64,000 nucleotides of DNA from Collinsella sp. AK_207A (lineage in GTDB: Bacteria; Actinomycetota; Coriobacteriia; Coriobacteriales; Coriobacteriaceae). The notes below the pieces were generated by a model, which was not told the origin of the DNA, did no database searches, and saw nothing but the letters and a program-made list of their open reading frames with translations. Shown here piece after piece: positions 37,901 through 47,734 of the stretch. Positions within the stretch are counted from its first letter, which is position 1, and each line of letters starts with the position of its first letter. Position numbers and translations under genes: made by a program. The DNA is taken from positions 1 through 64,000 of the forward strand of contig NZ_CABWID010000016.1 in assembly GCF_902501965.1 (NCBI RefSeq), in the 5' to 3' direction.

Positions 37901-39271
37901 GTGTCTGGATCAGATGAGAGGGCTCGATCGATGCGCGCCGCGCGTTCGATTCGATCGCTCGCGCTCACCATCCTTACGGCGCTCGTGCTCGCGGCGGGCG
38001 CTTTCTCGGCGCCCGCGCCCGCGTGCGCCATGCAAGTGGAGAAACTGTCCGCGCAGCCCAACGCCGACACCGGAAGCGATGTGATCGGCGGCGTGGACAC
38101 GCGCATCACCTGGGAGCTCCAAGCTGATGCCGACGAGGAGGTCTCCCAGCTCACCCTTACGTTTCCCGAGGGGACGACCTTCACCACCGAGGACGCGCGC
38201 GTGACGCTGCTCTCCGGTGAGGATCTGATGGAGCGCGAGTTCCCCAAGGCCACCTACGAAGCGGACGGCCAGACCCTCACGGTGAAGTTCTCGGAGCCCA
38301 CCGCTGCGGGGCGCTACCTGCGCCTCGAGGTCTACGGGGTGCAGTTCCCCACGGCCGGCGGCGATATGACGCTCACGGGCACCTATGAGCTCGCCGACGG
38401 CAAGAGCCACGACGCCCAGGACATGCCGCAGGTCAAGGTCCGCAAGACGTCGGTGGTCGATCAGATCGAGCAGGCGCTCGAGAGCAATCCCGGCGTGCAG
38501 GCGTGGAACTCCAACCGCTTCCTGCGCCTCTTCCTGAACCCCGTGTTGATCTTCACGAGCCTGCCCATCGTGTTCCAGGGCTTCCTCATGGCGCTCGCCG
38601 TGGTGTTCGTGGCGTTCCCGCTGGCGATTCCCTTCGGCTTCTGCCTCTCGCTCATGCGCATTTCCAAGTCGCGCGTGCTCCGCGCCATCGCGAGCATCTA
38701 CGTGAACATCATTCGCGGTACACCTGAGTTCCTGCAGATCTACATCGCGTTCTTCGGTCTGCCGCTCGCGGGCGTGAACATCGGCAACTATCCGCTGGGC
38801 GTCATCGTCATGGCCATGAACGCGGCCGCCTACCTCTGCGAGGTCTTCCGCGCCGGTATTCAGGCCATCCCCAAGGGGCAGAACGAGGCTGCGCGCAGCC
38901 TGGGCATGAACGCCTTCCAGACCATGGTCTCCATCATCATCCCGCAGACGTTCCGCAACGTGATCCCCACCCTGACGAGCGAGTTCATCCTGCTTTACAA
39001 GGACACCTCGCTGCTCGCCGCCGTGGGCGTCATGGAGATCGTCATGTACGCGAAGACGATCGTGGCAACGACGGGCTCCATTACCCCCTATGTTGTCGCG
39101 GCTCTCTTCTATCTGGTTATCACGCTGCCGCTGACCAGCCTGGTCAGTAAGCTCGAGGAGCGCCTCTCCGGTGCGGATGCCGGTACGGTCACGCGCAAGA
39201 GCAAGCGCATGAAGATCAACAACACCGGCTCTGGCGCGGCCCTGCCTGTCGTCAACCGTCCGGACCTCTAG
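37901..39271 (+). CDS. Amino-acid ABC transporter permease with an N-terminal secreted domain
   Basis: A 456-aa protein. A GTG start at 37901 (AGGAG 5 nt upstream) gives a signal-like hydrophobic segment (about 17-42, [17 protein letters not shown]) followed by an about 140-residue extracytoplasmic segment rich in beta-type sequence ([20 protein letters not shown]). The HisMQ-type permease begins near residue 195: [37 protein letters not shown], and the EAA loop around [19 protein letters not shown]. The usual permease of this family is only about 220-250 aa, so the N-terminal half is an addition; role unknown. Confidence 0.88.
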   Translation: MSGSDERARSMRAARSIRSLALTILTALVLAAGAFSAPAPACAMQVEKLSAQPNADTGSDVIGGVDTRITWELQADADEEVSQLTLTFPEGTTFTTEDARVTLLSGEDLMEREFPKATYEADGQTLTVKFSEPTAAGRYLRLEVYGVQFPTAGGDMTLTGTYELADGKSHDAQDMPQVKVRKTSVVDQIEQALESNPGVQAWNSNRFLRLFLNPVLIFTSLPIVFQGFLMALAVVFVAFPLAIPFGFCLSLMRISKSRVLRAIASIYVNIIRGTPEFLQIYIAFFGLPLAGVNIGNYPLGVIVMAMNAAAYLCEVFRAGIQAIPKGQNEAARSLGMNAFQTMVSIIIPQTFRNVIPTLTSEFILLYKDTSLLAAVGVMEIVMYAKTIVATTGSITPYVVAALFYLVITLPLTSLVSKLEERLSGADAGTVTRKSKRMKINNTGSGAALPVVNRPDL

Positions 39272-39281
39272 GGAGGAAGAG

Positions 39282-40067
39282 ATGACCAAGACAAGCGAGA
39301 CGGTCCAGACCGCTACCGGTAAGGGCGTTTCTTCCCCGGAAGTCGTGGTGAGCATCAAGAACCTGCAGAAGAGCTTCGGCGATAACGTCGTTCTGCGCGA
39401 CGTGAACCTTGACGTGCACCGCGGCGAGGTGGTCGTGGTGCTCGGGCCCTCCGGCTCCGGCAAATCCACGATGCTCCGTTGCGTGAACCTGCTCGAGACC
39501 CCCACGGGCGGTCAGGTCTTCTTCGAGGGACAGGAGATCACCGCCAAGGGCGTGGACGTGAACCGCGTCCGCACGCACTTAGGCATGGTGTTCCAGCAGT
39601 TCAACCTGTTCCCGCACCTCTCCGTCAAGAAGAACGTGATGATCGCGCAGCAGAAGGTGCTCAAACGGAGCAAGGAGGAGGCTGCGAAGATCGCCGTGGA
39701 GGAGCTGACGAAGGTCGGGCTCGCCGAGCGCATCGACTTCATGCCCAGCCAGCTTTCCGGTGGCCAGCAACAGCGTGTGGCCATCGCCCGTGCCCTCGCC
39801 ATGAACCCGCACGTGATGCTCTTCGATGAGGCGACTTCCGCCCTCGACCCCGAGCTCGTGCGCGACGTCCTCGGCGTCATGCGCGACCTGGCGCGCGGCG
39901 GCATGACGATGATCGTGGTGACCCACGAGATGGGCTTTGCCCGCGAGGTCGCCGACCGCGTGGTCTTCATGGACGGCGGCGTGATCGTGGAGGAGGGTAC
40001 GCCGACCGAGGTGTTCGACCATCCCAAGCACGAGCGCACCAAGGACTTCCTGGGGCACATCGCGTAA
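39282..40067 (+). CDS. Amino-acid ABC transporter ATP-binding protein
   Basis: A 261-aa GlnQ-type ATPase. Walker [11 protein letters not shown]-loop [12 protein letters not shown], signature [15 protein letters not shown], Walker [13 protein letters not shown] and H-loop VVTHEMGF are intact. 10 nt after the permease. Completes the transporter. Confidence 0.96.
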   Translation: MTKTSETVQTATGKGVSSPEVVVSIKNLQKSFGDNVVLRDVNLDVHRGEVVVVLGPSGSGKSTMLRCVNLLETPTGGQVFFEGQEITAKGVDVNRVRTHLGMVFQQFNLFPHLSVKKNVMIAQQKVLKRSKEEAAKIAVEELTKVGLAERIDFMPSQLSGGQQQRVAIARALAMNPHVMLFDEATSALDPELVRDVLGVMRDLARGGMTMIVVTHEMGFAREVADRVVFMDGGVIVEEGTPTEVFDHPKHERTKDFLGHIA

Positions 40068-40090
40068 TCGCTTTCCCGCATTCATGCACC

Positions 40091-40129
40091 GAGCCGGCCA
40101 TGCGGGCTTCCATGTGGCCGGCTTTTCGT
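40091..40129 (+). terminator. Terminator of the amino-acid ABC operon
   Basis: AGCCGGCC..GGCCGGCT hairpin followed by TTTTCGTT, 25 nt after the ATPase stop. Confidence 0.8.
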
Positions 40130-40287
40130 TCTGAACGGCGGCGGCGTTCCCGGCGGACCAGGCTCCCCCTGCCGCCTGGAACAGCTCTGCGCGACTATTC
40201 TCAAACGAGGACAATACGCGCTGTCGCGGCAATGAGGTCTTTGTCGTACCATATGCGCGTCACATCGAGGTCGGGGAGGTCGTACGT

Positions 40288-41280
40288 ATGAGTACATTCG
40301 AGCGCGTCGGGGCATTGCTGGTCAACACCGGCTCGCCTGCAGCACCCGAGCCCGCAGCCGTCAAATCCTATCTGGCGGAGTTCCTCATGGACGAGAACGT
40401 CCGACCCATGGCCGCCGTGCCCTGGTGGCTCATCCTGCACTGCTTCATCCTGCCCAAGCGAAAGGTCCGCTCGGCGGCCAAGTATGCCGAGATCTGGGGC
40501 GCGGAGGGCTCGCCGCTCATCGTGGGCGCCCGGCACCTGGCGTCGCGTACCGAGGCCGAGCTGCGTCGGCGCTACGACGGGTCCGCCCCGCTCGTGCGCG
40601 CCGCCATGAGCTATGGGGAGCCCAACGTGCGCACGGCTCTGGCGGAGCTGCGCGATGCGGGCTGTTCGCGCATCATCGTGCTGCCGCTTTACCCGCAGAG
40701 CGCCAAGTCCACGACGGGGACCGTCGTCGCGCGCGTACGCGCGGCGCTCGCTTCCCTCTCGTGGTCGCCGGTGCTCGATGTGGTGGATTCCTATGGCAAC
40801 GAGGCTGGGTACCTGGATGCCATCGCGGGCAAGCTGCGCGGTGTCGGTCTTGACCCCGCGCGCGACCGGGTGATCTTCAGCTTCCATTCCGTGCCGCAGC
40901 CCGACGTGGAGGCGGGGGATACCTATCCCGCTCAGGTGGATGCGAGCTGCACCGCTATCGCCGACCGCCTGGGCCTCGCGCGCGATCGGTTGTCCGTTTC
41001 CTTTCAGTCTCCCTTCGAGGACAGCCGTACGTGGCACGGGCCCTTTACGGTGAATCGGCTGGCGGACGTCGCCGCCGCTACGGAGGGGCGCCTGTTCCTC
41101 ATCTGCCCCGGCTTCTCCATCGATTGCCTGGAGACGCTCTACGACGTGGAGCACGAGTTCCGCTCCCGTGCGGAGGCGGCGTTTGCGGGCGAGGGCCACG
41201 AGTTCGTCTACGTGCCCTGCCTGAACGCTGACGATGCCGCCGTGCGTCTCATGGCCGGGCTCATCGACGCGCGCCTGTAG
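40288..41280 (+). CDS. hemH: Ferrochelatase
   Basis: A 330-aa class I chelatase of the HemH family. Starts VGALLVNTGSP (family LLVNLGTP), catalytic His200 is in FSFHSVPQ (family FSFHGLP) and Glu282 in CPGFSIDCLETLYD. Inserts iron into protoporphyrin or coproporphyrin III. No other heme gene is nearby; an anaerobe with few heme proteins may use it for salvage or respond to host-derived porphyrin (inference). The next gene begins about 105 nt downstream. Confidence 0.92.
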   Translation: MSTFERVGALLVNTGSPAAPEPAAVKSYLAEFLMDENVRPMAAVPWWLILHCFILPKRKVRSAAKYAEIWGAEGSPLIVGARHLASRTEAELRRRYDGSAPLVRAAMSYGEPNVRTALAELRDAGCSRIIVLPLYPQSAKSTTGTVVARVRAALASLSWSPVLDVVDSYGNEAGYLDAIAGKLRGVGLDPARDRVIFSFHSVPQPDVEAGDTYPAQVDASCTAIADRLGLARDRLSVSFQSPFEDSRTWHGPFTVNRLADVAAATEGRLFLICPGFSIDCLETLYDVEHEFRSRAEAAFAGEGHEFVYVPCLNADDAAVRLMAGLIDARL

Positions 41281-41385
41281 GCCGCTCGCCCCGCGCGCCC
41301 GGCGCCATGCGCCGTCCGCTCTCCCATCCGGCTGGACCGTGCTACCATCAGGGGCAATGAATTCCTGCTAGAGGGAGGTCTGACC

Positions 41386-42354
41386 ATGGAGCGAGAGCGA
41401 AACAGCCGGCGCGATCAGCGGGTGCGCGAGGCAACGCGGCATATCGCCGACATGGAGGCGCGCTTTGGGAAGGAAATCGCCGCCTCGGTTGCCGGCATCA
41501 AGGTGTACGACGGCTTTCCGAAGGTCGAGCGCGCGGAGAAGGTCGCGGCTGAGCAGACTGCGGACGAACCTGACATCGCCGAGGAGGCTGCCGCGTCCGA
41601 GCCCGCGGTGCCATCCGTGACCGTGACCGACCAGGACAGCGTCGCCGCCATCCTGGAGCTCGGCCGCGGTCGCGCGCAGTTCACCGATCTTGCCGTCCTC
41701 GACTTCGCCTCCTTCATGTACGCGGGCGGTGGATACGACCGCGGCGCCTGGGCGCAGGAGGAGGCGCTCTGCGCCGAGTCCACCCTCTACAACGTGCTCG
41801 CCACGCAGAAGGCCTGGTATGCCGAGAACCGCCGGCGAAACGTCAACTGCCATCTCTACCGTGACCGTGCCCTGGTGGCGCCCGCCATCCGATTCACGCG
41901 CGGCAAGGTGCACGCCTACGCCGACGTGATCGTGGCGGCCGCGCCCAACGCGCGCCGCGCCCGCGAGGAGTACCGCGTGAAGGACGACCAGCTCGTCTCG
42001 GCCATGCGCTCCCGTATCCGCCTCGCGCTCGCCATCGCCGATAGTCTCGGCCATGAGAAGCTCGTCCTGGGCGCCTTTGGGTGCGGCGTGTTCGGCTGGA
42101 ATGCCGAGCAGGTGGCGGAGATGTTCCGTGCCGAGCTTGCCGGTGGGAACCACGTGGCGAAGCAGGTGGTCTTTGCCGTTCCGCGCACGCGCTTCGACGA
42201 GAACCTGCCCGTGTTCGAGCATGTTTTCTCGCACTTCCCCGAGAAGAACCCCGAGCCCTACGCGGTGGCCGCCCGCCGTGCCGCCGATGCCCGCGCCGCC
42301 GCGGCTGCGAGCGAGGCCGATGACGAGGACGACGACTGGCGGAAGTACCTCTAG
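41386..42354 (+). CDS. TIGR02452 family protein (macrodomain-like)
   Basis: A 322-aa protein of the TIGR02452/DUF2263 family, related to microbial poly(ADP-ribose) glycohydrolase. The signature block is visible as FMYAGGGYDRGAWAQEEAL followed by CAESTLY; AFGCGVFGW later is the second family motif. The N-terminal 90 residues are charged and divergent. Ribosome site GGGAGG. Could act on ADP-ribosylated substrates; not demonstrated. Confidence 0.85.
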   Translation: MERERNSRRDQRVREATRHIADMEARFGKEIAASVAGIKVYDGFPKVERAEKVAAEQTADEPDIAEEAAASEPAVPSVTVTDQDSVAAILELGRGRAQFTDLAVLDFASFMYAGGGYDRGAWAQEEALCAESTLYNVLATQKAWYAENRRRNVNCHLYRDRALVAPAIRFTRGKVHAYADVIVAAAPNARRAREEYRVKDDQLVSAMRSRIRLALAIADSLGHEKLVLGAFGCGVFGWNAEQVAEMFRAELAGGNHVAKQVVFAVPRTRFDENLPVFEHVFSHFPEKNPEPYAVAARRAADARAAAAASEADDEDDDWRKYL

Positions 42355-42435
42355 CACGTCCGCGCCGGGGCGAGGGCCGTGCGGCCTTTGCACCGGCTCT
42401 TCGACTCGAGGGCGAGCGATTCGCAAGGAGACACC

Positions 42436-43356
42436 ATGCCCGAGTTCAACAACGCGTCGATGGCCGGGGGTAAGGACCGCGTACCCGACATCGTCATCAT
42501 CACCGGCATGTCCGGATCAGGCCGCACCCAGGCGATGCACGTGTTCGAGGACATGGGCTACTTCTGCATCGACAACCTGCCCCCGCGCCTGATCCTGCAG
42601 CTGGCCGAGCTCGTGGGCATCAACACGGGCGTGGGCCGCCATCTGGCCGTTACCTGCGATTTGCGCAGCCAGGGGCTCTTCGACGAGCTGCTCGACTGCA
42701 TCGCCGAGCTCGAGCGTCGTGAGATGAGCTGCGAGGTGCTCTTCCTGGAGGCCTCCGACGAGGTGCTCATTCGCCGGTACAGTGAGAACCGCCGTCGCCA
42801 TCCGCTCGCCAAGCGCGGTGACACCACGGCCGATGCCATCCAGCGCGAGCGCACCCAGCTGAAGGAGATCCGCGAGAAGGCGGACATGATCATCGACACG
42901 AGCCGGCTCCGCACCAACGCGCTGCGCAACAAGCTGCGCCGGGCGTTCTCCGAGCTCGCGGACCAACAGCTCATGGAGGTGCATGTCTTCTCGTTCGGCT
43001 TCAAGCACGGCATGCCCGTGGAGGCGGACATCATGATCGACGTGCGCTTCCTGCCGAACCCCTTCTACGATCCCCAGATGCGCACCATGACGGGCCTGGA
43101 CCAGCAGGTTGCCGACTTCGTGCTCGAGAACCCCAAGACCAAGGACTTCCTGAAGGCGTGGTTCCAGCTGCTCGACGCCGTCATGCCTGGTTACATCGCC
43201 GAGGGCAAGCCGCAGCTCTCCATTGCGATCGGCTGCACGGGCGGTCAGCACCGTTCCGTGACGATCGCCGAGGCCACCGCTCGCCATCTCGAGCGTCAGC
43301 AGTACCGCGTGAGCATCTCGCACCGCGACCTGCCGCGTGCGAACACGTCTTCCTAA
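42436..43356 (+). CDS. rapZ: RNase adapter / nucleotide-binding protein RapZ
   Basis: A 306-aa YvcJ/RapZ protein. P-loop GMSGSGRTQA, Walker B-like VTCDLR, CEVLFLEASDEVLIRRYSE and the C-terminal GCTGGQHRSV are family signatures. The ATG at 42436 follows AAGGAG. It binds GTP/ATP and, in E. coli, the GlmY/GlmZ small RNAs; the function in Actinobacteria is less clear. YvcK, usually between rapZ and whiA, is missing here. Confidence 0.96.
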   Translation: MPEFNNASMAGGKDRVPDIVIITGMSGSGRTQAMHVFEDMGYFCIDNLPPRLILQLAELVGINTGVGRHLAVTCDLRSQGLFDELLDCIAELERREMSCEVLFLEASDEVLIRRYSENRRRHPLAKRGDTTADAIQRERTQLKEIREKADMIIDTSRLRTNALRNKLRRAFSELADQQLMEVHVFSFGFKHGMPVEADIMIDVRFLPNPFYDPQMRTMTGLDQQVADFVLENPKTKDFLKAWFQLLDAVMPGYIAEGKPQLSIAIGCTGGQHRSVTIAEATARHLERQQYRVSISHRDLPRANTSS

Positions 43357-43452
43357 CGCCATGGCGTGGTTTGTATTTGAGCATGCGGCCTTGCCGGTCC
43401 TGCGCGGGGACGCCCCGTTCTCGTCCACGGAAGCCTCGGGGGTGATGGCCGG

Positions 43453-44385
43453 ATGTCCTTCAGCGCTGAGGTAAGGGACGAACTCGCTCGCTGCGAGCCG
43501 ACGTGCGAGTACTGCAACCTCGCGGTGCTCGCCGCCGTGACGCGCGTGTGCGGAACGCTCTCCTTCACGGGACCGGGGCATTACCGCCTGACCGTTGCCA
43601 CCGAGACGGGCGCCGTGGCGCGCACGATGATCCAGCTCACGCATGAGATCCTCAAGCTCAAAACCGAGTTCACGGTGCGGCGCTCGGTGCTCCACAAGGT
43701 GCGAAACTACCTCATCGCCCTGCCCGATCAGCCCGACCTGGGCAAGGCACTCGTGCTCCTGGGCATCCTCGACCGCCAGGGAGGCTTCGTGCCGGGGACG
43801 CCGGCGCATATCGTCCAGCGACCGTGCTGCCGCCTCGCCTACGTGCGCGGCGCGCTCATCGCCGGCGGGTTCGTGGCGGATCCCCGGGGAGACTTCCACC
43901 TCGAGATCGCCGTGCAGGGCGAGGAGTACGCCCGGGCGCTCGCGGACCTGATCGGCGAGCTCGGCGTGCGCGCCCGGGTGAATCCGCGGCGGGGGAGCTT
44001 CGCCGTGTACGTGAAGAGCGCCGAGGACATCGAGCACCTGCTCGAGCAGGTGGGGGCCACGCGCTCCGTGGCTGAGATTCGCGACGCCCGTGCGGTGAAG
44101 TCGGTGAAGAACGACGTCAACCGTCGCGTGAACGCCGAGCTAGCGAACCAGGGTCGCTCCGCCGGCGCCGCCCAGCAGCAGCTGGAGCTCATCTGGCGCC
44201 TGGAGCGCGCGGGACTCCGCGAGGGGCTGCCCGAGGCGCTGGAGGAGTTCTGCCGCCTGCGCGAGGCGGGCCCCGATCTCTCGCTGCGCGATCTGGGTCA
44301 GATGGCGGACCCGCCGCTCTCCAAGAGCGCGCTCTACCATCGGGTGCTTCGGCTCGAGCGAATCGCCTCCGAAGCCGGGGTGTAA
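43453..44385 (+). CDS. whiA: DNA-binding protein WhiA
   Basis: A 310-aa regulator with a homing-endonuclease-like (LAGLIDADG-derived) N-terminal domain and a C-terminal helix-turn-helix. MSFSAEVRDELARCEP, CCRLAYVRGALIAGGFVADP and PPLSKSALYHRVLRLERIA are the diagnostic parts. In Actinobacteria and Firmicutes WhiA acts on division and sporulation genes. Placed between rapZ and the glycolytic operon as in other Actinobacteria. Confidence 0.96.
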   Translation: MSFSAEVRDELARCEPTCEYCNLAVLAAVTRVCGTLSFTGPGHYRLTVATETGAVARTMIQLTHEILKLKTEFTVRRSVLHKVRNYLIALPDQPDLGKALVLLGILDRQGGFVPGTPAHIVQRPCCRLAYVRGALIAGGFVADPRGDFHLEIAVQGEEYARALADLIGELGVRARVNPRRGSFAVYVKSAEDIEHLLEQVGATRSVAEIRDARAVKSVKNDVNRRVNAELANQGRSAGAAQQQLELIWRLERAGLREGLPEALEEFCRLREAGPDLSLRDLGQMADPPLSKSALYHRVLRLERIASEAGV

Positions 44386-44618
44386 AGATTGCGTCCGGAA
44401 TGGCGTCCAAGCTTTGCGAAGGGTTTACATGAATCGCTTCAAGAGGTGTTCGACCTGCGAAATTGTAAACGCTTCAATGGGCATTAATTCATCAGAAGTT
44501 TCCAATGACGTGATTGAGTGGCTGAAAAAAAGGTATATTTGGCAAGTGGTTAGTTTGTGGGCCTGAGCGGCGGGCAAGGGTGCTCGGCGCATGTGGGGCC
44601 TAACGAAAGGAGACACAC
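44386..44618 (+). promoter_or_regulatory. Promoter region of gap with repeated sites
   Basis: A 233-nt AT-rich region. GTTTACA (44423-44429) and TGTAAAC (44464-44470) form an inverted repeat with a 34-nt interior, and CGCTTCAA occurs twice, at about 44434 and 44470, in direct repeat. Near 44532 TATATT is a possible -10. They may bind a regulator of glycolysis; none is adjacent. Confidence 0.5.
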
Positions 44619-45644
44619 ATGGCAGTCAAGGTTGCGATTAACGGCTTCGGCCGCATCGGTCGTCTGGCGTTCCGTCAGATGTTCGGCCACGAGGGTTCCG
44701 AGATCGTCGCCATCAACGACCTCACCTCTCCGGACATGCTGGCGTACCTGCTGAAGTACGACTCCACCCAGGGCAACTACTCCCGTGACCACCAGGTCGA
44801 GGCCCTCGAGGACGCCATCGTCGTCGACGGCAAGAAGATCACCATCTACAAGGAGGCCGACGCCAACAACCTGCCGTGGGGCGAGCTCGGCGTGGACGTC
44901 GTGCTCGAGTGCACCGGCTTCTACACCTCCAAGGCCAAGGCCCAGGCGCACATCAACGCCGGTGCCAAGAAGGTCGTCATCTCCGCTCCCGCCGGCAACG
45001 ACCTGCCCACCATCGTCTACAACGTCAACCATGAGCAGCTGACGGCCGAGGATAACATCATCTCCGCCGCTTCCTGCACCACCAACTGCCTCGCCCCGAT
45101 GGCCAAGGGTCTGAACGACTTCGCCCCCATCGTGTCCGGCATCATGACCACCATCCACGCCTTCACCGGCGACCAGATGCCGCTCGACGGCCCGCAGCGC
45201 AAGGGCAACAAGCGTCGTAGCCGCGCCTGCTCCGAGAACATCGTGCCCAACAGCACCGGTGCCGCCAAGGCCATCGGCCTGGTCCTGCCCGAGCTGAACG
45301 GCAAGCTCATCGGTGCCGCCCAGCGCGTCCCGACGCCGACCGGCTCTCTCACCAACCTCTACGCCGTGGTTGACAAGACCGTCACCGTGGACGAGGTCAA
45401 CGCCGCTATGAAGGCGTACGCCGAGACCATTCCCGAGACCTTCGGCTACAACGAGGACGACATCGTGTCCCGCGACATCGTCGGCGAGACCCACGGTTCC
45501 ATCTTCGACGCCACCCAGACCATGGTCCAGGACCTCGGCAACGGCCAGAGCCTCGTTCAGGTCACCTCTTGGTACGACAACGAGAACTCCTACACCTCCC
45601 AGATGGTCCGCACCATCAAGTACTTCGAGAAGTTCGTCGCCTAA
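44619..45644 (+). CDS. gap: Glyceraldehyde-3-phosphate dehydrogenase
   Basis: A 341-aa NAD-dependent glycolytic enzyme. N-terminal [13 protein letters not shown] binds the dinucleotide. Catalytic Cys153 is in [12 protein letters not shown], with the paired His in the TIHAFTGDQ region. The tail KYFEKFVA is typical. AAAGGAG is 7-8 nt upstream of the ATG. Codon use is strongly biased, fitting high expression. Confidence 0.98.
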   Translation: MAVKVAINGFGRIGRLAFRQMFGHEGSEIVAINDLTSPDMLAYLLKYDSTQGNYSRDHQVEALEDAIVVDGKKITIYKEADANNLPWGELGVDVVLECTGFYTSKAKAQAHINAGAKKVVISAPAGNDLPTIVYNVNHEQLTAEDNIISAASCTTNCLAPMAKGLNDFAPIVSGIMTTIHAFTGDQMPLDGPQRKGNKRRSRACSENIVPNSTGAAKAIGLVLPELNGKLIGAAQRVPTPTGSLTNLYAVVDKTVTVDEVNAAMKAYAETIPETFGYNEDDIVSRDIVGETHGSIFDATQTMVQDLGNGQSLVQVTSWYDNENSYTSQMVRTIKYFEKFVA

Positions 45645-45670
45645 GTTGACGACTCCCGTCGAGTAGAGAG

Positions 45671-45709
45671 GGCGCGGTTCGCAGCAATTAGCCGCGGCCG
45701 CGCCTTTTT
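45671..45709 (+). terminator. Terminator or attenuator between gap and pgk
   Basis: GGCGCGG (45671-45677) pairs with CCGCGCC in the 3' arm, followed by TTTTT. It lies in the 132-nt gap between gap and pgk and could reduce read-through from gap. Confidence 0.75.
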
Positions 45710-45776
45710 CTATGGCGGGCGGCCCACAAGGGCCTGTCCCGCCGCAGTTCGCAGGAACAAACAGAAAGGAACAGGC

Positions 45777-46970
45777 ATGGCTTTCACCAAGAAGACCGTT
45801 CGCGACATCGACGTCGACGGCAAGCGCGTCCTCTGCCGCGTTGACTTCAACGTGCCCATCAAGGACGGCGTCGTAGGCGACACCACCCGCATCTCCGCCG
45901 CGCTGCCCACCATCAAGTACCTGGTGGAGCACAACGCCCGCGTCATTCTCATGAGCCACCTCGGCCGCCCCAAGGGCGACGGTCCCGAGCCCGAGCTCTC
46001 GCTCAAGCCGGTTGCCGAGAAGCTCGCCGAGATGAGCGGCCTGCCCGTGCAGTTCGTTGCCGACACCTACGGTGACGAGGCCAAGGCTGCCGTGGATGCG
46101 CTGGAGTCCGGCCACGTGCTCGTGCTCGAGAACGTCCGCTTCGACAAGCGCGAGAAGAAGAACGACCCCGAGATCGCCAAGATTCTCGCTTCCTACGGCG
46201 ACGTCTTCGTGCTCGACGCCTTCGGTACCGCGCACCGTGCCCAGGGTTCCGTGGTGGGCCCGGCCGCGTACATCCCCGCGGTTGCCGGCTTCCTGCTCGA
46301 GAAGGAGGTCGACACCCTGACCGGCATCTTCGCCGATCCCGAGCGTCCGTTCGTGGCCATCGTGGGCGGCTCTAAGGTGTCCTCCAAGATCGGTGTGCTC
46401 GATCACCTCATCGACTCCGCTGACACGCTGATCATCGGCGGCGGCATGGCCTACACGTTCTTCCTGGCCAAGGGCTACACCGTGGGCACCTCCCTCAAGG
46501 AGGAGGACTGGGTCGAGCGCGCCGGCGAGATGCTCAAGAAGGCCGAGGACAAGGGCGTCAAGATCCTGCTTCCCGTGGACAACGTCGTCACCGACCACTT
46601 CGGCGAGGATGCCGTGGGCGAGGTCGTCGACTCCGACAAGATCCCCGATGACCGCATGGGCATGGACATCGGTCCCAAGACCGAGGCCCTCTATGCCGAG
46701 GCCATCAAGGGCGCCAAGACCGTGTTCTGGAACGGCCCCATGGGCGTCTTCGAGATGGACCAGTTCGCGCACGGCACCGAGGCCGTCGCCCGCGCCGTGG
46801 CCGACTCCGACTGCACGTCCATCATCGGCGGCGGCGACTCCGTTGCCGCTATCAACAAGTTCGGCCTGGCCGACAAGATGAGCTGGATCTCCACCGGTGG
46901 CGGTGCGTCCATGGAGCTCGTCGAGGGCAAGGCTCTTCCCGGAGTGGAGGCTCTGAACGATGCCGAGTAA
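45777..46970 (+). CDS. pgk: Phosphoglycerate kinase
   Basis: A 397-aa enzyme making ATP from 1,3-bisphosphoglycerate. VLCRVDFNVPIKDG, LMSHLGRPKG, the ADP site around GGGMAYTF, and the C-terminal STGGGASMELVEGKALPGVEAL are present. Overlaps tpiA by 11 nt. Confidence 0.98.
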   Translation: MAFTKKTVRDIDVDGKRVLCRVDFNVPIKDGVVGDTTRISAALPTIKYLVEHNARVILMSHLGRPKGDGPEPELSLKPVAEKLAEMSGLPVQFVADTYGDEAKAAVDALESGHVLVLENVRFDKREKKNDPEIAKILASYGDVFVLDAFGTAHRAQGSVVGPAAYIPAVAGFLLEKEVDTLTGIFADPERPFVAIVGGSKVSSKIGVLDHLIDSADTLIIGGGMAYTFFLAKGYTVGTSLKEEDWVERAGEMLKKAEDKGVKILLPVDNVVTDHFGEDAVGEVVDSDKIPDDRMGMDIGPKTEALYAEAIKGAKTVFWNGPMGVFEMDQFAHGTEAVARAVADSDCTSIIGGGDSVAAINKFGLADKMSWISTGGGASMELVEGKALPGVEALNDAE

Positions 46971-47730
46971 CCGTACCCTGCTGATCGCAGGCAACTGGAA
47001 GATGAACAACGACGTGGCCGAGGCCGCCAAGCTCGCCGACGAGCTGGCCGAGGCCCTGTCCGAGGTCCCCGCCGGCGTCGAGGTGCTCGTGTGCCCGCCG
47101 ACCATCGACCTCACCACCGTGCACCAGCGCATGAGCGCCGCTGCGGTCGCGCTCGGCGCGCAGAACGTGTACTGGGAGCCCAAGGGCGCCTACACCGGTG
47201 AGTCCAGCTGCGCCATGCTGAAGTCCGCTGGCTGCACCTACTGCATCATCGGCCACTCCGAGCGCCGCGACTACTTCCACGAGACCGACGAGGACGAGAA
47301 CAAGAAGGCCGCCGCGCTGATCGCCGCCGGCATCGTGCCCGTGTTCTGCTGCGGCGAGCCCGAGGAGGTCCGCGAGGCCGGAACGTACGTGAAGCACGTC
47401 ACCGACCAGATTCGCGCCGGCCTGGCCGGTCTCCCCATCGAATCCGCCGACCAGATCGTGATCGCCTACGAGCCCATCTGGGCCATCGGCACCGGCAAGA
47501 CCGCCACGGCCGATGACGCCCAGGAGGTCTGCGGCGCCATCCGCGAGACCCTCGCCGACATGTTCGGCGCCGAGCTCGCCGAGGGCATCCGCGTCCTCTA
47601 CGGCGGCTCCGCCAAGCCCGGCAACATCGCCGAGCTCGTCGCCAAGCCCGACGTCGACGGCGCCCTCGTGGGCGGTGCGTCGCTCAAGGCCGCGGACTTC
47701 GCGTCCATGGTCGTGAAGGCGGGGGAGTAG
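46960..47730 (+). CDS. tpiA: Triosephosphate isomerase
   Basis: A 256-aa TIM barrel. AGNWKMN at the start, catalytic His in IIGHSERR, catalytic Glu in VIAYEPIWAIGTGKTAT and the phosphate loop LYGGSAKPGN are present. Starts inside the end of pgk; ends 4 nt before gpmI. Confidence 0.98.
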   Translation: MPSNRTLLIAGNWKMNNDVAEAAKLADELAEALSEVPAGVEVLVCPPTIDLTTVHQRMSAAAVALGAQNVYWEPKGAYTGESSCAMLKSAGCTYCIIGHSERRDYFHETDEDENKKAAALIAAGIVPVFCCGEPEEVREAGTYVKHVTDQIRAGLAGLPIESADQIVIAYEPIWAIGTGKTATADDAQEVCGAIRETLADMFGAELAEGIRVLYGGSAKPGNIAELVAKPDVDGALVGGASLKAADFASMVVKAGE

Positions 47731-47734
47731 CCTC

